From Glossina fuscipes (lineage: Eukaryota > Arthropoda > Insecta > Diptera > Glossinidae): a DNA stretch of 64,000 bases. The position numbers and the translations under genes are program-made. Below, piece after piece: positions 11,561 to 24,345 of this stretch (position 1 is its first letter; the number at the start of each line of letters is the position of its first letter). The stretch lies in assembly GCF_014805625.2 (NCBI RefSeq), contig NW_024006388.1, positions 1 to 64,000 of the forward strand. Direction: 5' to 3'. The notes beneath the pieces are model-generated. The model had not been told where the DNA came from and ran no database searches. It saw only the letters and a program-made list of their open reading frames with translations.

Positions 11561-12271
11561 ACGCTGATACCTTCGCAGGAGCGAGCGTGCACCCAAAGGC
11601 ATTTAAGTCTAGGTAGATAGACCCATGATTTCCTCCTAATAAATTTAATCGTAAATTATATTAATATATTTGGAACATTTTTTCTTTGCCAATGAAAATC
11701 AACAATAATTTTCCTTTTTTCAGAAGTACAATGAAATTCTCTATCTGGTACAGCTATAAATAAAAGTGCGAAATAATTGTAACAAAAAAGAAACTATCAA
11801 AACTAAAGAGCAAGACAAAGAATCACTCAGGAGAAGTCTTCTATACGTCTAACGTGGTGATAGTCACAAAGAAGTGCGGTGGATGCGTTACGTAATCGCC
11901 GAAAATTATGTCCCCATTAAAATATTTTAATTACAATTTTTCGGTGAATTTTTGTTTGAAATTTTATGCTATTTTGGTGGCCATGGCTGTACATACGGGT
12001 AGACATAAAGAGCTATCGGTCTTTAACATATGTAAAAGTGTATCACTTGGGCAGCATCTTGCATCGCACATGGTCTTTTTAAACATCATTATTACAATTG
12101 TCATGATTATCAATTAAATTGATGACGACGTTAGCGACAATAATACAACACAAAGACATATTATTAGAGAAAACGATAATTACAGCACAATTACAATAAT
12201 ATTATCAAAGATTGGAAGAAAACCCAAGAAATTTATTTACATCTTTTTTTTTCTTTTGGTGAGCTAAACTT

Positions 12272-12278
<7 letters not shown>

Positions 12279-12305
<27 letters not shown>
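12279..12305. repeat. (AT)n microsatellite
   Basis: About 13 AT dinucleotides, uninterrupted. Confidence 0.95.
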
Positions 12306-12311
<6 letters not shown>

Positions 12312-13032
12312 GTATGTAGTATTAAACAATGGCATATTAACGTTAACAGAGAAGGAATGAAAAAAAGTTTTTCAAACACATTGATATACAGTGGTTTAGA
12401 GAGCAGTAAATCCGTACACAAAACATACGAGAAACAAAAAAAAATTCACAGCACTTTACTGTTCTCAAATAATGAAGATTAAGGGCCGAGATTTCGTAAT
12501 ATTTCGTGAATTAAAAATTATTTCCAGAAAGATATAAGAAAACTCATCTATTTTCTGCAAGTCATTCTAAATATGAAAAATTTGCAGCAGAAAGAAGGAT
12601 AGGAAGATTAGGCGAAGAAGCCTGTAACAATGTTCAGGGATATCTCTAAGTATAACGCCGCGGCCCTTTCGTTGTCTTCGTTAATGCATTGTAAGTGCGC
12701 CATAGATGGGTTATGTTAACTGTAAGGCTTTATTTTTCGAAGCTATGATGCGAGCATTCCGCTTGTATTAAAAGTCTTCAGATTATCGCCAGCATTGTCG
12801 AAGAAAGGCATCAACATTCTTAGCAATGAAAAATGCTGTTGAGAACGTATGTTAATGGCAAACGTAATCATTACCTTTTCGTTCTTCTTTGCATTAAACT
12901 GTATACCGTTTAATAGAATCATTACCGACTTTTAACTAAAAGAAAAAGAGAAAAAAGTTTTATAAGGAAATTATTATTTTAAATCGATTACACATCAAAG
13001 ACCCTTTTTCCCAATTATTCTTCAATTAATTG

Positions 13033-13034
13033 CA

Positions 13035-13072
<38 letters not shown>
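13033..13072. repeat. (CA)n microsatellite
   Basis: About 19 CA dinucleotides with one TA interruption near the left end. Confidence 0.95.
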
Positions 13073-13076
<4 letters not shown>

Positions 13077-13483
13077 TCACATAAATTGTTGCATTAAATT
13101 GAACATGTTAAGTAAGTTTAATAACTTTCTTAAAAACAATTTAATAAGAGTTCGCGAAATTCTTTCGAAAACTCTGAATTTTTGATTGGAAGAAGAAAAG
13201 AAAAAGCAAAAGCAAAAAAAGAAAAAATGAAAAATGAAAAAGGATTCCTACCGCGCTAAAGAGTTTTATGATTCGATGACCATTAATTTGCACTTACTCC
13301 CAGCGAAATTAAAAAGAAATCACTACCATTCACCGTTTAAGATGCTGGCCCAACATGCGCCTGCGTTATGCGAAAACTTCATCAAAATTAATATAAATTT
13401 CGTTATTGTCAGCGTTCTTTCTCAGCAGTTTTGTCATTGAAGCTGTCAAGTGTTAATGTAACTAAAAGAAAGTGTCAGAGTGT

Positions 13484-13508
13484 GATGATCGTGATCGTGA
13501 TCGTGATG
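13484..13508. repeat. (GATCGT)n hexanucleotide repeat
   Basis: Three to four GATCGT units flanked by GATGAT. It is short and contains GATC palindromes. Confidence 0.85.
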
Positions 13509-15106
13509 ACGGCGCGTTTTCAAGTTTCAAACAAAATGAAAGTTTTTCCTCGCCTTTAAATAAAAATGCTTAAGGTTTCTGCATTGGGTCCGAAACTCTA
13601 GCAGCCGGGTCACGCAACACCTTGTTAAGTAATAACGTTGTCCGCGCTTGCAATGAGAAAATTTGCAAATATGCTACCGTTACGCTGGCCAGCGTACACT
13701 TCGCTGCATGGCGTTGCGGATAAACTGTACTCTTAGACAATGTCTATAATATACAATTTACACGCTACGACTTCATGCAAACACCCTCTGGCTATGTATT
13801 GATTACCATTCGATCGATAGTCATTCCGGATAATTTACTTTCTTTCCTTTTATTGATATGCGAACAATGAAAACAATTTCACATTATCTCCTAAAGAAGA
13901 CCAGAAAGCCATCCACGCAGCCATGTTGTTGTTGCTGTATGTACGCTTATGTTTACAAGTAATTGTGGTCATTTGTGTCCACACTTCTTGCAGCCATTAC
14001 TTAAGATCTTCTTGTTAAATGCGCGCTCACCTTGCTTTCTTTTAATTTCGTTTATTTTTACCGAATAAAGACAACAACGCGCAAAAGGTGTTAAAACATT
14101 ATGGCAATTTTCTTTTAACAGTTTTTCAAAAGTAATTACATACTATACGTCAGCAACAGTTAACAACGGTTAACGAGGAACATAATAATAAACTAAAGAA
14201 GAATTATTCAGAAAAGAATTAAACAAAAATTTGGTTTTCTTTTTTTCCTTTTTATATCTCTAGAAAGGAATTTTGATAAGAAGAAGAATATTCTTTCAAA
14301 AAAAAAATAAGTAAACAAATTTCAATTTTTTTTTTTTTACTAGAAGTACTTAACTGCACCTGGAATGATAAAAATTTAAAGCAAATAATAAAAGTTCTTT
14401 ATAAAAATAAAAAAGAAGAAGCATATCAATCATAAAAAGTAATTCTTGCAGCTATCACACGCAAAAGCATTGGTATCGAGTTAGGCCCAAAACCAAACCA
14501 AATATCTCCACCGTTGCCGAGGCAATTGGTTACGACTACCCACCTACCTTATTGTCGAAGTGAAAGAGTAAAGGTGATTACAATTTTTGCGGGAAACTGT
14601 TTTCTCTTTTATTAACTTAGTGCATCCTTTGGACCTTTTAGGGTATCTAGGAAAAAGCTCATTGCCCCGAGAAACTTTTTCCTGGAAATTTTGTGCCCTT
14701 TGCCTGAGACCTATCAGAAGAGTATGTCCTCATTCTTCACCACTGCAACCCTCTACTGTCACAAACAGATATTTCTACAAAGTATTAAATATCCTTTTAA
14801 AAGCACTTTAAAAAAAGGATATGTTAGTGCAGCTCCGTCGATGCTTCCGTCAAGGAATTAAAACTTTTAGGCGAAATTTTTAATATCGACCATGAACGAG
14901 GCTTTTGCAAAATTGCAGAATTTCTCTATCGTTCTTTCTATCATACCGCAACTCATAACGTAAAAAACGTGGCGTCCAAAAGAGATCCCTTCGAACAACA
15001 AATGGGGATAAATAAGGACAAGTGCTTGCACTTCGAAAGCTTTTCTATGATTTTAAGGCTGTAGGCTAATGGAAAAAAATTAAAACAATAAACAGAAACA
15101 CTACAG

Positions 15107-15290
15107 GAGGACGCGAACCCCCGTTAGACACCCTACATCACTTTGTTTAAACTACTACTAAACATGCCAGTACCAAATTTCTTCAAAAGATTTCAAAAAT
15201 TATAACCTATGGGCTGCACGCAAGAAAACAAGACGATCGTAGATTCAGACAGACAAGCGTAGATTCATAATCACTTTCTGAAGTACTTTT
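15107..15290 (-). repeat. Dispersed repeat family A, copy 3 (internally deleted)
   Basis: TACCAAATTTCTTCAAAA, TTTCAAAAATTATAACCTAT, CAAGAAAACAAGA and CAGACAGACAAGC follow the same order as copy 2. The outer segment (GACGCGAACCCCCGTTAGACACCCTACATCAC) aligns with 7333-7360. About 65 nt present between these blocks in copy 2 are missing here. On the minus strand the outer segment contains GGTTCGCGTCC (15119-15109), a 10/11 match to the pol III B-box. Confidence 0.7.
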
Positions 15291-15689
15291 GGAACGACCA
15301 AATGTTGGTCTCTCTCACGCTCTTCTTGCATACACCCGCACAAACTTAATTTATCCGTCTACCACAAGCAATGAAGTGTTAAAAAACTATTTATGGAAAG
15401 AAGTGCGTAATGCATTTTAAAATTTAAACGCGTAGTAAACAAGAGAGAATGTGGAAAATTATTTTGTACATTCCTCATAGAATGGTATTATATCTCTCTA
15501 GAAATGTGTTACGAGTAGAAGAAATATGAGGCTTCGTTTTCGTCTTCCCAGTATAATCGATTGCTAGCTAAGTGTATTAATTCTAACATAGGATTTTTTC
15601 TCCATAATCCCATCGTTATGAGTATCAAATACAAGGATTTGGAGAGTAGATGTAGGTAGCATGACGGTATACCCATTACCGTAATATGG

Positions 15690-15806
15690 ACGGCGTATTC
15701 ATTGTGCCCAAACGATTGCAACGTCCACAGACTCCACAAGGTATAAATATTCTTAATCCGTATCAAAATTTTGAATCGATTGGAGCATGTCCTTCTGTCC
15801 GCCTGT
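15690..15806 (-). repeat. Dispersed repeat family D, copy 1
   Basis: Read on the minus strand: GGCGGACAGAAGGACATG, then a GATACGGA block, ATATTTATACCTTGTGGAGT, and an end at GGGCACAATGAATACGCC. The same succession (RGAC tract, GATCACGA, CATACACTTTGTGGGATC, ACAAAATGAATATACC) occurs at 37655-37770. A spurious 85-codon open frame on the minus strand (15509-15766) is explained by this repeat. Confidence 0.65.
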
Positions 15807-17220
15807 GGTAAAATTTATCCTGGTCGCAAAAATGCACCAATCTTGCACACACGTTGATGTTGAAATTGATATGAAGCCAAACCAAGCCAAGGGCACGACC
15901 ATAGTACAACGTAACCCGAGACTAGCTCTGTTTTTCAAAACACTTATAAATTAAAGCAGACATAACGATAAAAGCTGGCATTTATTTTCTATTGATGTTC
16001 CTGCAGAACTTAATATTACAGAATATTGAAATTTTTTTATGAAAACGTTAGCTGCACCCACAAAGAAGCTTCAGAACCTATATAAAGTCACCATATTGTT
16101 GACCAGAATTAAATGGTGATGGGTATGAAAGCCTCGTCCGTGGCCGAATATAATTTTCGTATTTTACTCCTCTGGATTCAAACTTGCACCAATTATACTG
16201 CGTGCCGCACAGTCTCTTCAAATTAATCATGCCCCGCGAGCAGGCTTGCGGCACTAATAACTTGTAACATTTTTTATAAATAATATATATATATTTTTTA
16301 TACTTAAATGCTTATATGCTTAATAATCTTTTCGAATATTATTATTCATTGCTTTACCTTGCCGTCCACCCAAAAAAATTTGTCAAAAAAAAATTTTTTT
16401 TTTTTTTTTTGGATTGCCTCAGTGGCGTTACCTCTTAAAAGCGAATAATGAACATGAGTAAAAAGAAAATATTAATTTGATGGAATATTTATGTTGACTT
16501 CGAAAAAATCATGCGTTCGTACACACGTTCGTGGATACTGTACAAAAGATGAAATGTATGATATATCATACATGATCATCATAATAATTCATTAAAGAGT
16601 TTTTTTCGCGCAACACAAACTAGTCTTCGGTATAAAAAGATGTTCGGGTTAAACCGAATATAACTCTTGCTTCGTTTGTTTCTATATCCATCCACGAAGG
16701 CGGGGTGCAAATTCATTTTGTCAACGCGTTTGCGATAACCAAAGGGAAACTTTCGAAATTCTGAAATGCATATACATATATTTTTGACTAGTTTCGAAAT
16801 CTAAATTTATCCAAGTGTGTCCGTCTCCCTGTTTGTACAATAACTGTACTTATATAGAATATACGAGAAATGGAGAAAAGCGTCCACAGTAAGCAAAGAG
16901 TGAGGAAATTTCATTTCTCCATAATTATTCTCACAGATGTAGGTAGTGTGGGTGTAGAAGATTCGGCCACAGGCTCATACAAGTTTCTTAGTTGTTTTTG
17001 TTTCTGTTTTTTTTGGACTCTCTATAAATGTCCAAATCGTAATGACATTTTTTTTTTTTGTTTTGATTTATAGTTATTGTAATTGTTTAAAAAAAATTCT
17101 CGCTATCTCTTTCTCTCCGTCCAATTTGACCCTCTCAAGAAGATAAAGAAAATCTGACCTGAAAGTTGAATATTTGAATGAAGACAATGAATATAGATAG
17201 AAATTGTTTTAAAATGCATA

Positions 17221-17252
17221 CGTTTCGTTTCGTTTCGTTTCGTTTTGTTTCG
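17221..17252. repeat. (GTTTC)n pentanucleotide microsatellite
   Basis: Six CGTTT units, the last with one substitution. On the minus strand they code for the KRNET-like C-terminus of the spurious 171-codon frame. Confidence 0.9.
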
Positions 17253-18976
17253 GTTTTAAAGTGTTGACATTAATGTTGCACAATAGCGAACAATAAATAA
17301 AGTAGCCAGGGGCTACTTGCGAATAATGTGTCCAAATATCCACATCTACGCATACATACGTATTGGTATGATGATGCATTCGTGGCATATGCAGCCATCG
17401 GCATTGTTTAGCCGAGAAAATCAAAAGAAAACAACAGACAGCTTTAAATAAATTGTTTATAATAAATGGTTTTTTGCAATTTTTGGCAACTCCTTCCTCT
17501 CTTATCAACAATTCACATAACAATTTGTAGGTAAGCGTGTGACTGGTATGTTTACAAAACCAAACAAAAAAAAAAAAGAAAGACGTGTGTAAATGATGAT
17601 TACTACTATCCTCTCTGACATAGGTATAAATGTGAAGAGAAAAAAAAAATTTTTTTTTAGCTTTTGTTTTGATGACAACTTTTACTTTTTGCAATGCGCT
17701 TGATGCCACCGATTTGATAAACATTGTATTGTGATTTTTTTGCTCTTTTCTTTGCCCACTTTCGAAGAGTGTGTGAACTTATCTATACATATGTAAGTGG
17801 AAATGTTCGTGTAAGCGTTTTACGATTTTGGCTTTATTCGGCTTTGCACAGTGCATGCGTGCAAAAAGTAGGCTGACTTTTTTTATATATTATTAGCACA
17901 CTTAAATTATAGGTCTGTTGACAAATGATTTGACCTCATGAAATAAACAAGTAATGCAACTCAAACTAATGGACGTTTTTTTCGGATTTATACAATCATA
18001 AATTGGGCGTATTTTCTGCAGGCAATCGCTTACTCTCATAAACCGGTTGCAACTCGATAAATGACTTAAGCCAAGGATGTAGTTTAAAACGAAGTTTATA
18101 ACAAACGCATTTCACTTTATTCAAGAATTAATTAAAGGATAGAAAGTACGATTTACTTACTCTTTAAAGAGATGTCAACTTTTGAATCTCTTATTTCCAG
18201 ACCACCTATCTCCGTCTCCGCTCGAAGCGCCATGTCTTGTCCCCACTTTTCGTAAACTTGCGATCAACTGTACTCAATTTGGCGATTGATAGGAAAGCGC
18301 TTCATGATAAGCGCAAGGTACACAAATTTTTCTTTTAATACACTATCACGGAAAGTTTCTTTTCCCAATAAAGTCTTTGTTAAGTGTAAAGTGACGTGAA
18401 GTTCTTCTGTCAAACAATTTTTAAATTTTCTTCTAAATTTGTTATACGATAATTCCATTGCGCCTCCCGGCACCTTCTACTTCGTTAAGGGGAGGGAGCG
18501 ACAAACGAACCAAAAGTGAACGAATTAAAATAACTAAGGCAAAGTTACACTTGAGCCTACAATTACATAAAAAGGTTAGGAGACCAATAGCTTATCTTGA
18601 AAGCTACGCTTAGGGATTTTCCGTGTAATTAGATCAAAGCTTACGGCCTCTCTTAATATTAGTTTGCTGCGAATTTTCCGATGTGATCCTCGATTGAAAG
18701 CCACGTTTAGTAGGAGTAAATAATTCCAAGAAAATAGTTCAAATAGTTCAATCAACAATTCCGGTCCAGTGTTCATTGAAAAGCCGAGATCCTTTGCCTA
18801 CTCGGCCACTCAAGCGGAATGGCTCCCAACAGTTGATATTATTTCTTATTTAAAGTCGAGTTTTTATTTTACTGGACAAACATTCAAACATCTTTCCTAC
18901 TGCTCTGTCAAACTTTTAAAAAACAGAACATTTGAATCAAAATTTTCTTAATGAATTTTTTTTCTTTATTTCTGAA

Positions 18977-19058
18977 TTTTTTTTTTTTTTTTTTTTTTCG
19001 CTTAATCTTGACATGATTTCAAAATTCGCTCGATTTAAGAAAAAAAAAAAAAAAAAAA
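18977..19058. repeat. Poly(T)22 facing poly(A)19
   Basis: T22 (18977-18998) and A19 (19040-19058) are separated by 41 nt, so any transcript across them could fold into a long A:U stem. The 41-nt loop shows no gene-like content. Confidence 0.85.
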
Positions 19059-19601
19059 GGAGGAAATATTGGTGTGTTTGGTTTCGTGTTCTGTGAAATG
19101 CTCTTCAAAATTGAAAGACAAAAAGGAAAATCCCATGCTGAGCTTTAGATCATTTCATGCAATGCAAGGTAAAGTACAATATAAACAATTCAAGCAGAGA
19201 GACAATAATTTCACGCCATCTTTACAACGAAATATAGTTTTTTGGACAACATACATATGTACAATAATACATACGGTAAGTGTAACTAAGTGAGCATCGC
19301 TTCACGCGCATTACTGGCAACATTATAACAATAATGTTTTGGCAACAAACACTTCATGTTACATTCGCAAATATCGAGATACTAACATGAGTTTATATCA
19401 AACAATGAAAATTCAAATAGAAAGCATAGCGTAGTATACGTGCAATAATAACAAGAAACGATACATCTTCAGAGATGAAGAAGAAGAAAAAGAAAATAAA
19501 CTTTTTTTGCACACAACTGCCAATGAATGTCTGAGGGACCCAGAAAATATTGTTTGGCCCGAAAATAGGAAAAGTGTCATCTTGAAATTGTTGTTGCTAT
19601 C

Positions 19602-19603
<2 letters not shown>

Positions 19604-19639
<36 letters not shown>
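19604..19639. repeat. (TA)n microsatellite
   Basis: About 18 TA dinucleotides. They encode an Ile-Tyr run in a minus-strand artefact frame. Confidence 0.95.
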
Positions 19640-19643
<4 letters not shown>

Positions 19644-20704
19644 AAAGGCATTTATAAATGCTTGCATACATGTATTGACATTATAAACAGGATAGCTGCT
19701 GCATACATTGTGTGTTAACTACGAGCATTACTCTTGTATGGATTTTTGAGAGCGCATTTAACATGAACGCGTTACGCTACTCGCTCAGTGGTTACCTTAT
19801 CTGATTTAGTAGCATCATGCAATGTCTATAAATTATGGAAAATACAGTTTACAGTTCTTTTTTTGCCATTCGCGTTATGTGTTCGAAAACATTTATATGA
19901 TATGTTCAGATGCATTGCATATATAATACGTTACACTATAAGTGAGTTGTGTGTGCATGTATATTTATTTGTCTACGAAGAACAGTTGTAAAAAATATTT
20001 GCATAAATATTCTTTAAGTTTTTCATCGTTTTTTGTGAATAAAGGTTAAAAATTCTTTTCATACGAAATATTTTTAGTTAATATATGCAAATAAATGTTT
20101 TAAAGTTAGGTGATAAGGGTCTAGCAAATACGAATTCTCTCCTATAGAAGTAGTAGTAGAAGACGCAGTGTTACAAGGATTTTTTCACAATTCTCGCGTC
20201 GACTTTAGTCGTTTTCCTAAAAGTCAATCACTTTTTAGGTAAAATGATAGGCGCACAGTTTCAATCGAATTTCTTCATATAAGCAATATATGCGAAGTAA
20301 TGCTATTCTCGATCTGACATGTGGCCATGTGTCTGTCTCGCTTCACTTGAACCCTCTCTAATGATGTTCTGTGGAGACGTTAAACTGCGCTCAGTGTTCC
20401 CTCAACTGGTCCTGTCAAATGTTTTTGTCGAGTAGACGAAAGTCTTCGCGATAACTTGCTAAAGCGAAAGCTAAAGAATAGCTTAAGCAGTTGGCAGATA
20501 AATAGATTACCAAAAAAATAAATAGATAGCAAAAAAAAAAAAAAAAAACCCAGAAGGGCTTACTCCGTTGTGAAATTTTCGTTCCCCAAAATGCTCCTGG
20601 CTGTGGGCAAGCAGTTACCGAAAAAGATAGATAATAATTTGCGAGGCGATCAAAACCGACATAATTTGAAACCATGTGTGACACATATCTGTGCTATTTA
20701 GGCG

Positions 20705-20945
20705 GGTTAGAACGATTGCCGCATAGTCGAGGCGTGACTACTAAGTCGATGTTCGCGGGTTCAAATCTCAATGCGGTAGGATTAGTCAAAAGGAAAGGAA
20801 TCCCGGTTGCATCTGCGATGCCTGTTTTCACGCAGAAATGCGATTCTCCTGCTTAAGTTTCGATGTTCTCCTGTGAAAATATTTGGACAGACACACACCA
20901 ACTAGGCTACGATCACTCCCCGTCTCTTCTTCTTGACCTCGCTGT
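20705..20945 (+). mobile_element. tRNA-derived SINE-like element, copy 1
   Basis: A tRNA-like head spans about 20718-20776. Its outer six bases CCGCAT and ATGCGG are complementary, like an acceptor stem; GGCGTGACTACTAAGTC looks like an anticodon arm; and GGTTCAAATCT (20758-20768) is a 10/11 pol III B-box. The A-box is degenerate (TAGTCGAGG). A tRNA-unrelated body leads to the tail ACTAGGCTACGATCACTCCC plus CGTCTCTTCTTCTTGACCTC, which recurs in the copies near 24280 and 35000. The parent tRNA cannot be assigned. A functional tRNA is excluded because the T-stem is mispaired. Such elements are copied by LINE machinery in trans. Confidence 0.65.
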
Positions 20946-22198
20946 TTCATAAGCACGTAGGTGACATCACTTGAAAGGAAGAGGGACCGGCTTCTGGTCT
21001 GAGACTAAATAACCGCTTTCACTTGGAACCCTTTTGTTGGCGGCTTGAGAAAGTGTAGGTAAGAGGTGGATCGACTGTTAATTCGTTAAAGGAAAATTAC
21101 CTCTTATATGGAAAGACAAAATTAGTAGATTCTTTTCTTTCAATCGCCGGAACAAAAATGTCGCTTAAAAGTTAAACTGACCCGAATTTTGCGCCTTTGG
21201 CGGAGCTGCATAATTGCTTTTGTAATTTACTTTTACCAAAAATTGTATATTTTTCTGCATCTTATATGTCGGGTATCAGTCAACTTTCATTTAATTTTCT
21301 TTGTTTTTGTTTTTTTTTATTATTTCGTTATCATTAAAATTGCATTTAAATTGAAATTTTTGTAATTAATTCAAAAATTTCGTGTTAATGCTAATGAATA
21401 ATTTTTTTTGTGAATTTTTTTTTTTTCATATATTTATATGTATATGTATCAAGTTGGTCAAATGAAGATGCATGTGTATAATCATACCAAGAAGAAGAAG
21501 AAGAAAAAAACAAAAAACAAAAAGACGAAACAATAAGAGAAAAAAATTAAATTACAATTCATATCTGTTAAATAAATTAAACATTAAAGACATTCATTGA
21601 CCATGCAACAATTGTTGAAGCAGCCAGAGCAACGGAATATCTTTCGCCAGCAACAACGGCAAGGCTGCGCTATATAGCAAACAAAAGGGGAAAAAATTGG
21701 AAATATTTAATTTAGTAAAATACTTTTGTTGTTATTGTTTTCTTATTTTACTTTTTTTTTTCTTTGGTGTATACCAAATTAAAGCCGGTCTTCAAAATGA
21801 TAACAACATTAACGATTTCGTGTCACTTTTCAACTTTATCGGTAGAAAGAATGAAACGCAAACAACACGGCATCATTTCAACTATGTATATACGTATATG
21901 AATGTATGTGAATCGCCCGTGATCATACGTTTGGCTGGCTAAGGACTTACGAGTGTAATATTAATACACGTAAACATTCGTTCATTTATAGTATGAATGT
22001 ATGACAGTTATGCTCAGGTGCAGTTTATGTGTCTTTACCAAGTTAATACTTCTTCTTAATTCGGACGGACCCACGGTCAAGCAAAATAAAAAAAAATAAA
22101 AATAAAAAAAATATGAAAAAAACCGCAACAACTACTAAAGAAAAACACCGTTATTTACAATCATTGATGTACATCAGTGCTTTCAGAATGCTTACTCG

Positions 22199-22227
22199 TA
22201 CACACACGCACACACGCACTCATACAC
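22199..22227. repeat. (CA)n-like microsatellite, interrupted
   Basis: ACACACACGCACACACGCAC followed by TCATACAC. Confidence 0.85.
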
Positions 22228-22385
22228 AGATGAACTTATGTGCGCATTCGCATATCGATGTGTGCGTGCTTATGTGTGAAATAAACATTCAACTTTCTGT
22301 TGATTTTTGACATCATGTGTTAAGTTGTTTTTTTTTTTGCGCTTCTGCTAGAGATGTATTAACGTTTTTTTTCTTACTTTTCTTT

Positions 22386-22482
22386 ATGTACATATATATA
22401 TATGTGTATGCCTATGTATGTACATATATATACATATATATATATATATATGTGTATGTGTATATATGTACATATGTATACA
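22386..22482. repeat. (TA)/(TG)/(TACA) compound microsatellite
   Basis: About 100 nt of alternating TA, TGTA and CATA units with embedded palindromes such as TGTACATATATA. Confidence 0.9.
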
Positions 22483-24139
22483 TTTTTCTGTTCTCAAGAT
22501 TACTCTGCTGGTCAAGTCACTCAGTCATAACATGTGCGCACAGACAATCATATGAATATTAAACGTTTTCGCAATTTCGTCATACTAAAGGCTATTATTG
22601 CGTGTATGTGTATAATTTTTGGACAAATATTTACGTGACGCTTTTATTGCTTTCTTTCCGAAATTTTTTTTTTGTTTTTTTTTTTTTTCTTCTTTCCGGC
22701 AAAATAAACAGCACTGTGTGTGAACTGTGTTTGTAACTAACTCGCTGACTACCCTGAGCATTTCATGTACTTTCTTCAACGAAAAACCAATACCCATCAA
22801 TTAGGAAAGTAGTGCGCGTGTCCCTTTTGCTTTCCTCTAAAGCGCATAATAAGAGCAGACAAGTCACTGAATACTTTTCATTTAATATTTGTGTAGATTA
22901 TTGCCTATCTACGTGCTTACATACATGTAATTGTGCGGCCATGGCATGTCAGTATTAAACGCAAATAAAAAGTCTCTCAAACTCATACATTCACAAGTAT
23001 TTGTAACGAATTTTCTATACCCTTCGTTCACAACATCACCTTGTACTGGAAACATTAATGAAACAAAAACTCCTTTCTTCGTTCTTTCACGAGCATCAAT
23101 CGAAGGCAAAATTTAAGTTACCTCTCTGTATCCTTATAATTATTGCTCCAAAAGAAAACAAAAAAAAAAAAAAAAAAAATGTCGTGCTTACCCTCAATTA
23201 CGGTACTCCGTATCATAATAATATTTGCTTTTAGTTGGTTTACAGACATCATTTCCACGCTTCCTTCAATGTATACATTGCCAAAAATGTTCACTACGCC
23301 CTTATTGGTTTTTACGAAATTATTGTTTTTGTTATTATTATTAAAAAAAAAAACAAAAAGGGTGCATTTTATTAAGATTACCCTAAGATACGAAATAATT
23401 TAAAAATTAATTTCTTTTTATTTCTTCGTCAGTCGATCTCATGCAATGAAAATTATTAGAACGTAACACATTTTTCAAAAATTATAAAAAAAAAAAAAAC
23501 GGAGATCGAAGTAAAATTTAATTTAAAGAATTTTTAGCTTTACCTGCAAACTCTTCACATCGTCAAGTTCACTTTACAGTATTAGTTGTTTACTCAACAA
23601 CTCTTTTGTACATAGTATGCGATCCGATATTTGATAAATAACGAATAAGAAGAAGAAGAGCGAAATAAAAACATAAGTCTTCTCTTCTTTAAAATTGTGT
23701 ATTCTCGATAATGCCTAACAAATAAAATTTGAAAGTAAAGAGATAATCGTGATAGCGTTTTCAAGCTGGCGGAGTGGAGCATCGAATCCTAAGCAGACAC
23801 TTTAGGTGAAGCAAAGTAAAGAAGCAAGTTATACTCAGGTGTGGATTAACGATTACATTTTTAATTTATTTTTGAACCGATAGTTTTGTCTTAGATTCTT
23901 ATGTCTTTGCCCTACAATTTATACTTTCCATGGTATTTTTTTTTTTTACTGTTAATAAAATGAGCAAACATTTACAAACTAACAATGTAGTGTTACAAGC
24001 AACCCTACGGTTACTATCGTCAAATTTCTGCATCTTATAATAATTATCATTTATCTTTGTCATAAAGCATCAAAATTTATACCTCGTTGTCTGTGGAGAC
24101 CGAAAGAAAGACCTGAAAGCTTATATTTTGTAAGTACCT

Positions 24140-24345
24140 GCCACACAGGCGAGCGACACCCAAGCTGGTGCTTGTGGGTTCAAATCTCAGTGTGATGGCC
24201 TGTACTTGGTTTCAATAACACGGAGAGACATAAGACTTGCCGACCAGACACACATCCATTAGACTATACTCTCCATCTCGTTCTCTCCTTCCTTTCGACC
24301 GACTTAGGGGGGATGCCCCAAAGATGGTTGGTCGCATCAAAATAA
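24140..24345 (+). mobile_element. tRNA-derived SINE-like element, copy 2
   Basis: It has the identical B-box core GGTTCAAATCT (24177-24187), preceded by a degenerate tRNA-like segment (ACACAGGCGAGCGACACCCAA region). The body is shorter than in copy 1. The tail CCAGACACACATCCATTAGA then CTATACTCTCCATCTCGTTC and CTTTCGACC follows the same pattern as CAGACACACACCAACTAGGC in copy 1. The divergence points to old insertions. Confidence 0.55.

Larger units (their letters stand above)
11561..15100. other. Unannotated DNA with microsatellites
   Basis: No gene is supported. Less AT-rich islands at 12640-12850, 13570-13740 and 14470-14720 were read in all frames without recognisable motifs. A strong-looking 3' splice site (TTTTCCTTTTTTCAG ending at 11723) is followed by only 11 codons before a stop and has no partner. 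Confidence 0.5.
15807..20700. other. Unannotated DNA with microsatellites
   Basis: No gene is supported. 16630-16860 contains GTTCGGGTTAAACCGAAT and GTGTCCGTCTCCCTG and may be another decayed GTCY-type repeat, but no second copy in this window confirms it. The 171-codon minus frame at 17209-17724 is low-complexity (Lys, Phe and His runs over poly-A/T and a GTTTC repeat) and shows no domain. A short imperfect duplication, TTGAAAGCYACGYTTAG, lies at about 18598 and 18698. Confidence 0.5.
20946..24139. other. Unannotated AT-rich DNA with microsatellites
   Basis: No gene is supported. The (TA)/(CA) tracts account for the poly-Tyr/Ile and Thr-His open frames at 22113-22562. A perfect A-box TGGCGGAGTGG (23767-23777) sits directly before GCATCGAATCC, a 9/11 B-box (23779-23789). 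Confidence 0.55.

Noticed and set aside
11700..11760. Strong polypyrimidine-CAG acceptor ending at 11723
   Set aside because: The open frame after it is only about 11 codons in the longest phase and no donor or polyadenylation context supports a terminal exon.
17209..17724. 171-codon minus-strand open frame, one of the longest in the window
   Set aside because: Composition is dominated by runs from poly-A/T and a GTTTC microsatellite; no domain, no splice context, and much of it reads through low-complexity DNA.
20718..20776. A functional tRNA gene
   Set aside because: The B-box and outer pairing are present but the T-stem is mispaired and the A-box degenerate; recurrence with a shared tail indicates a SINE.
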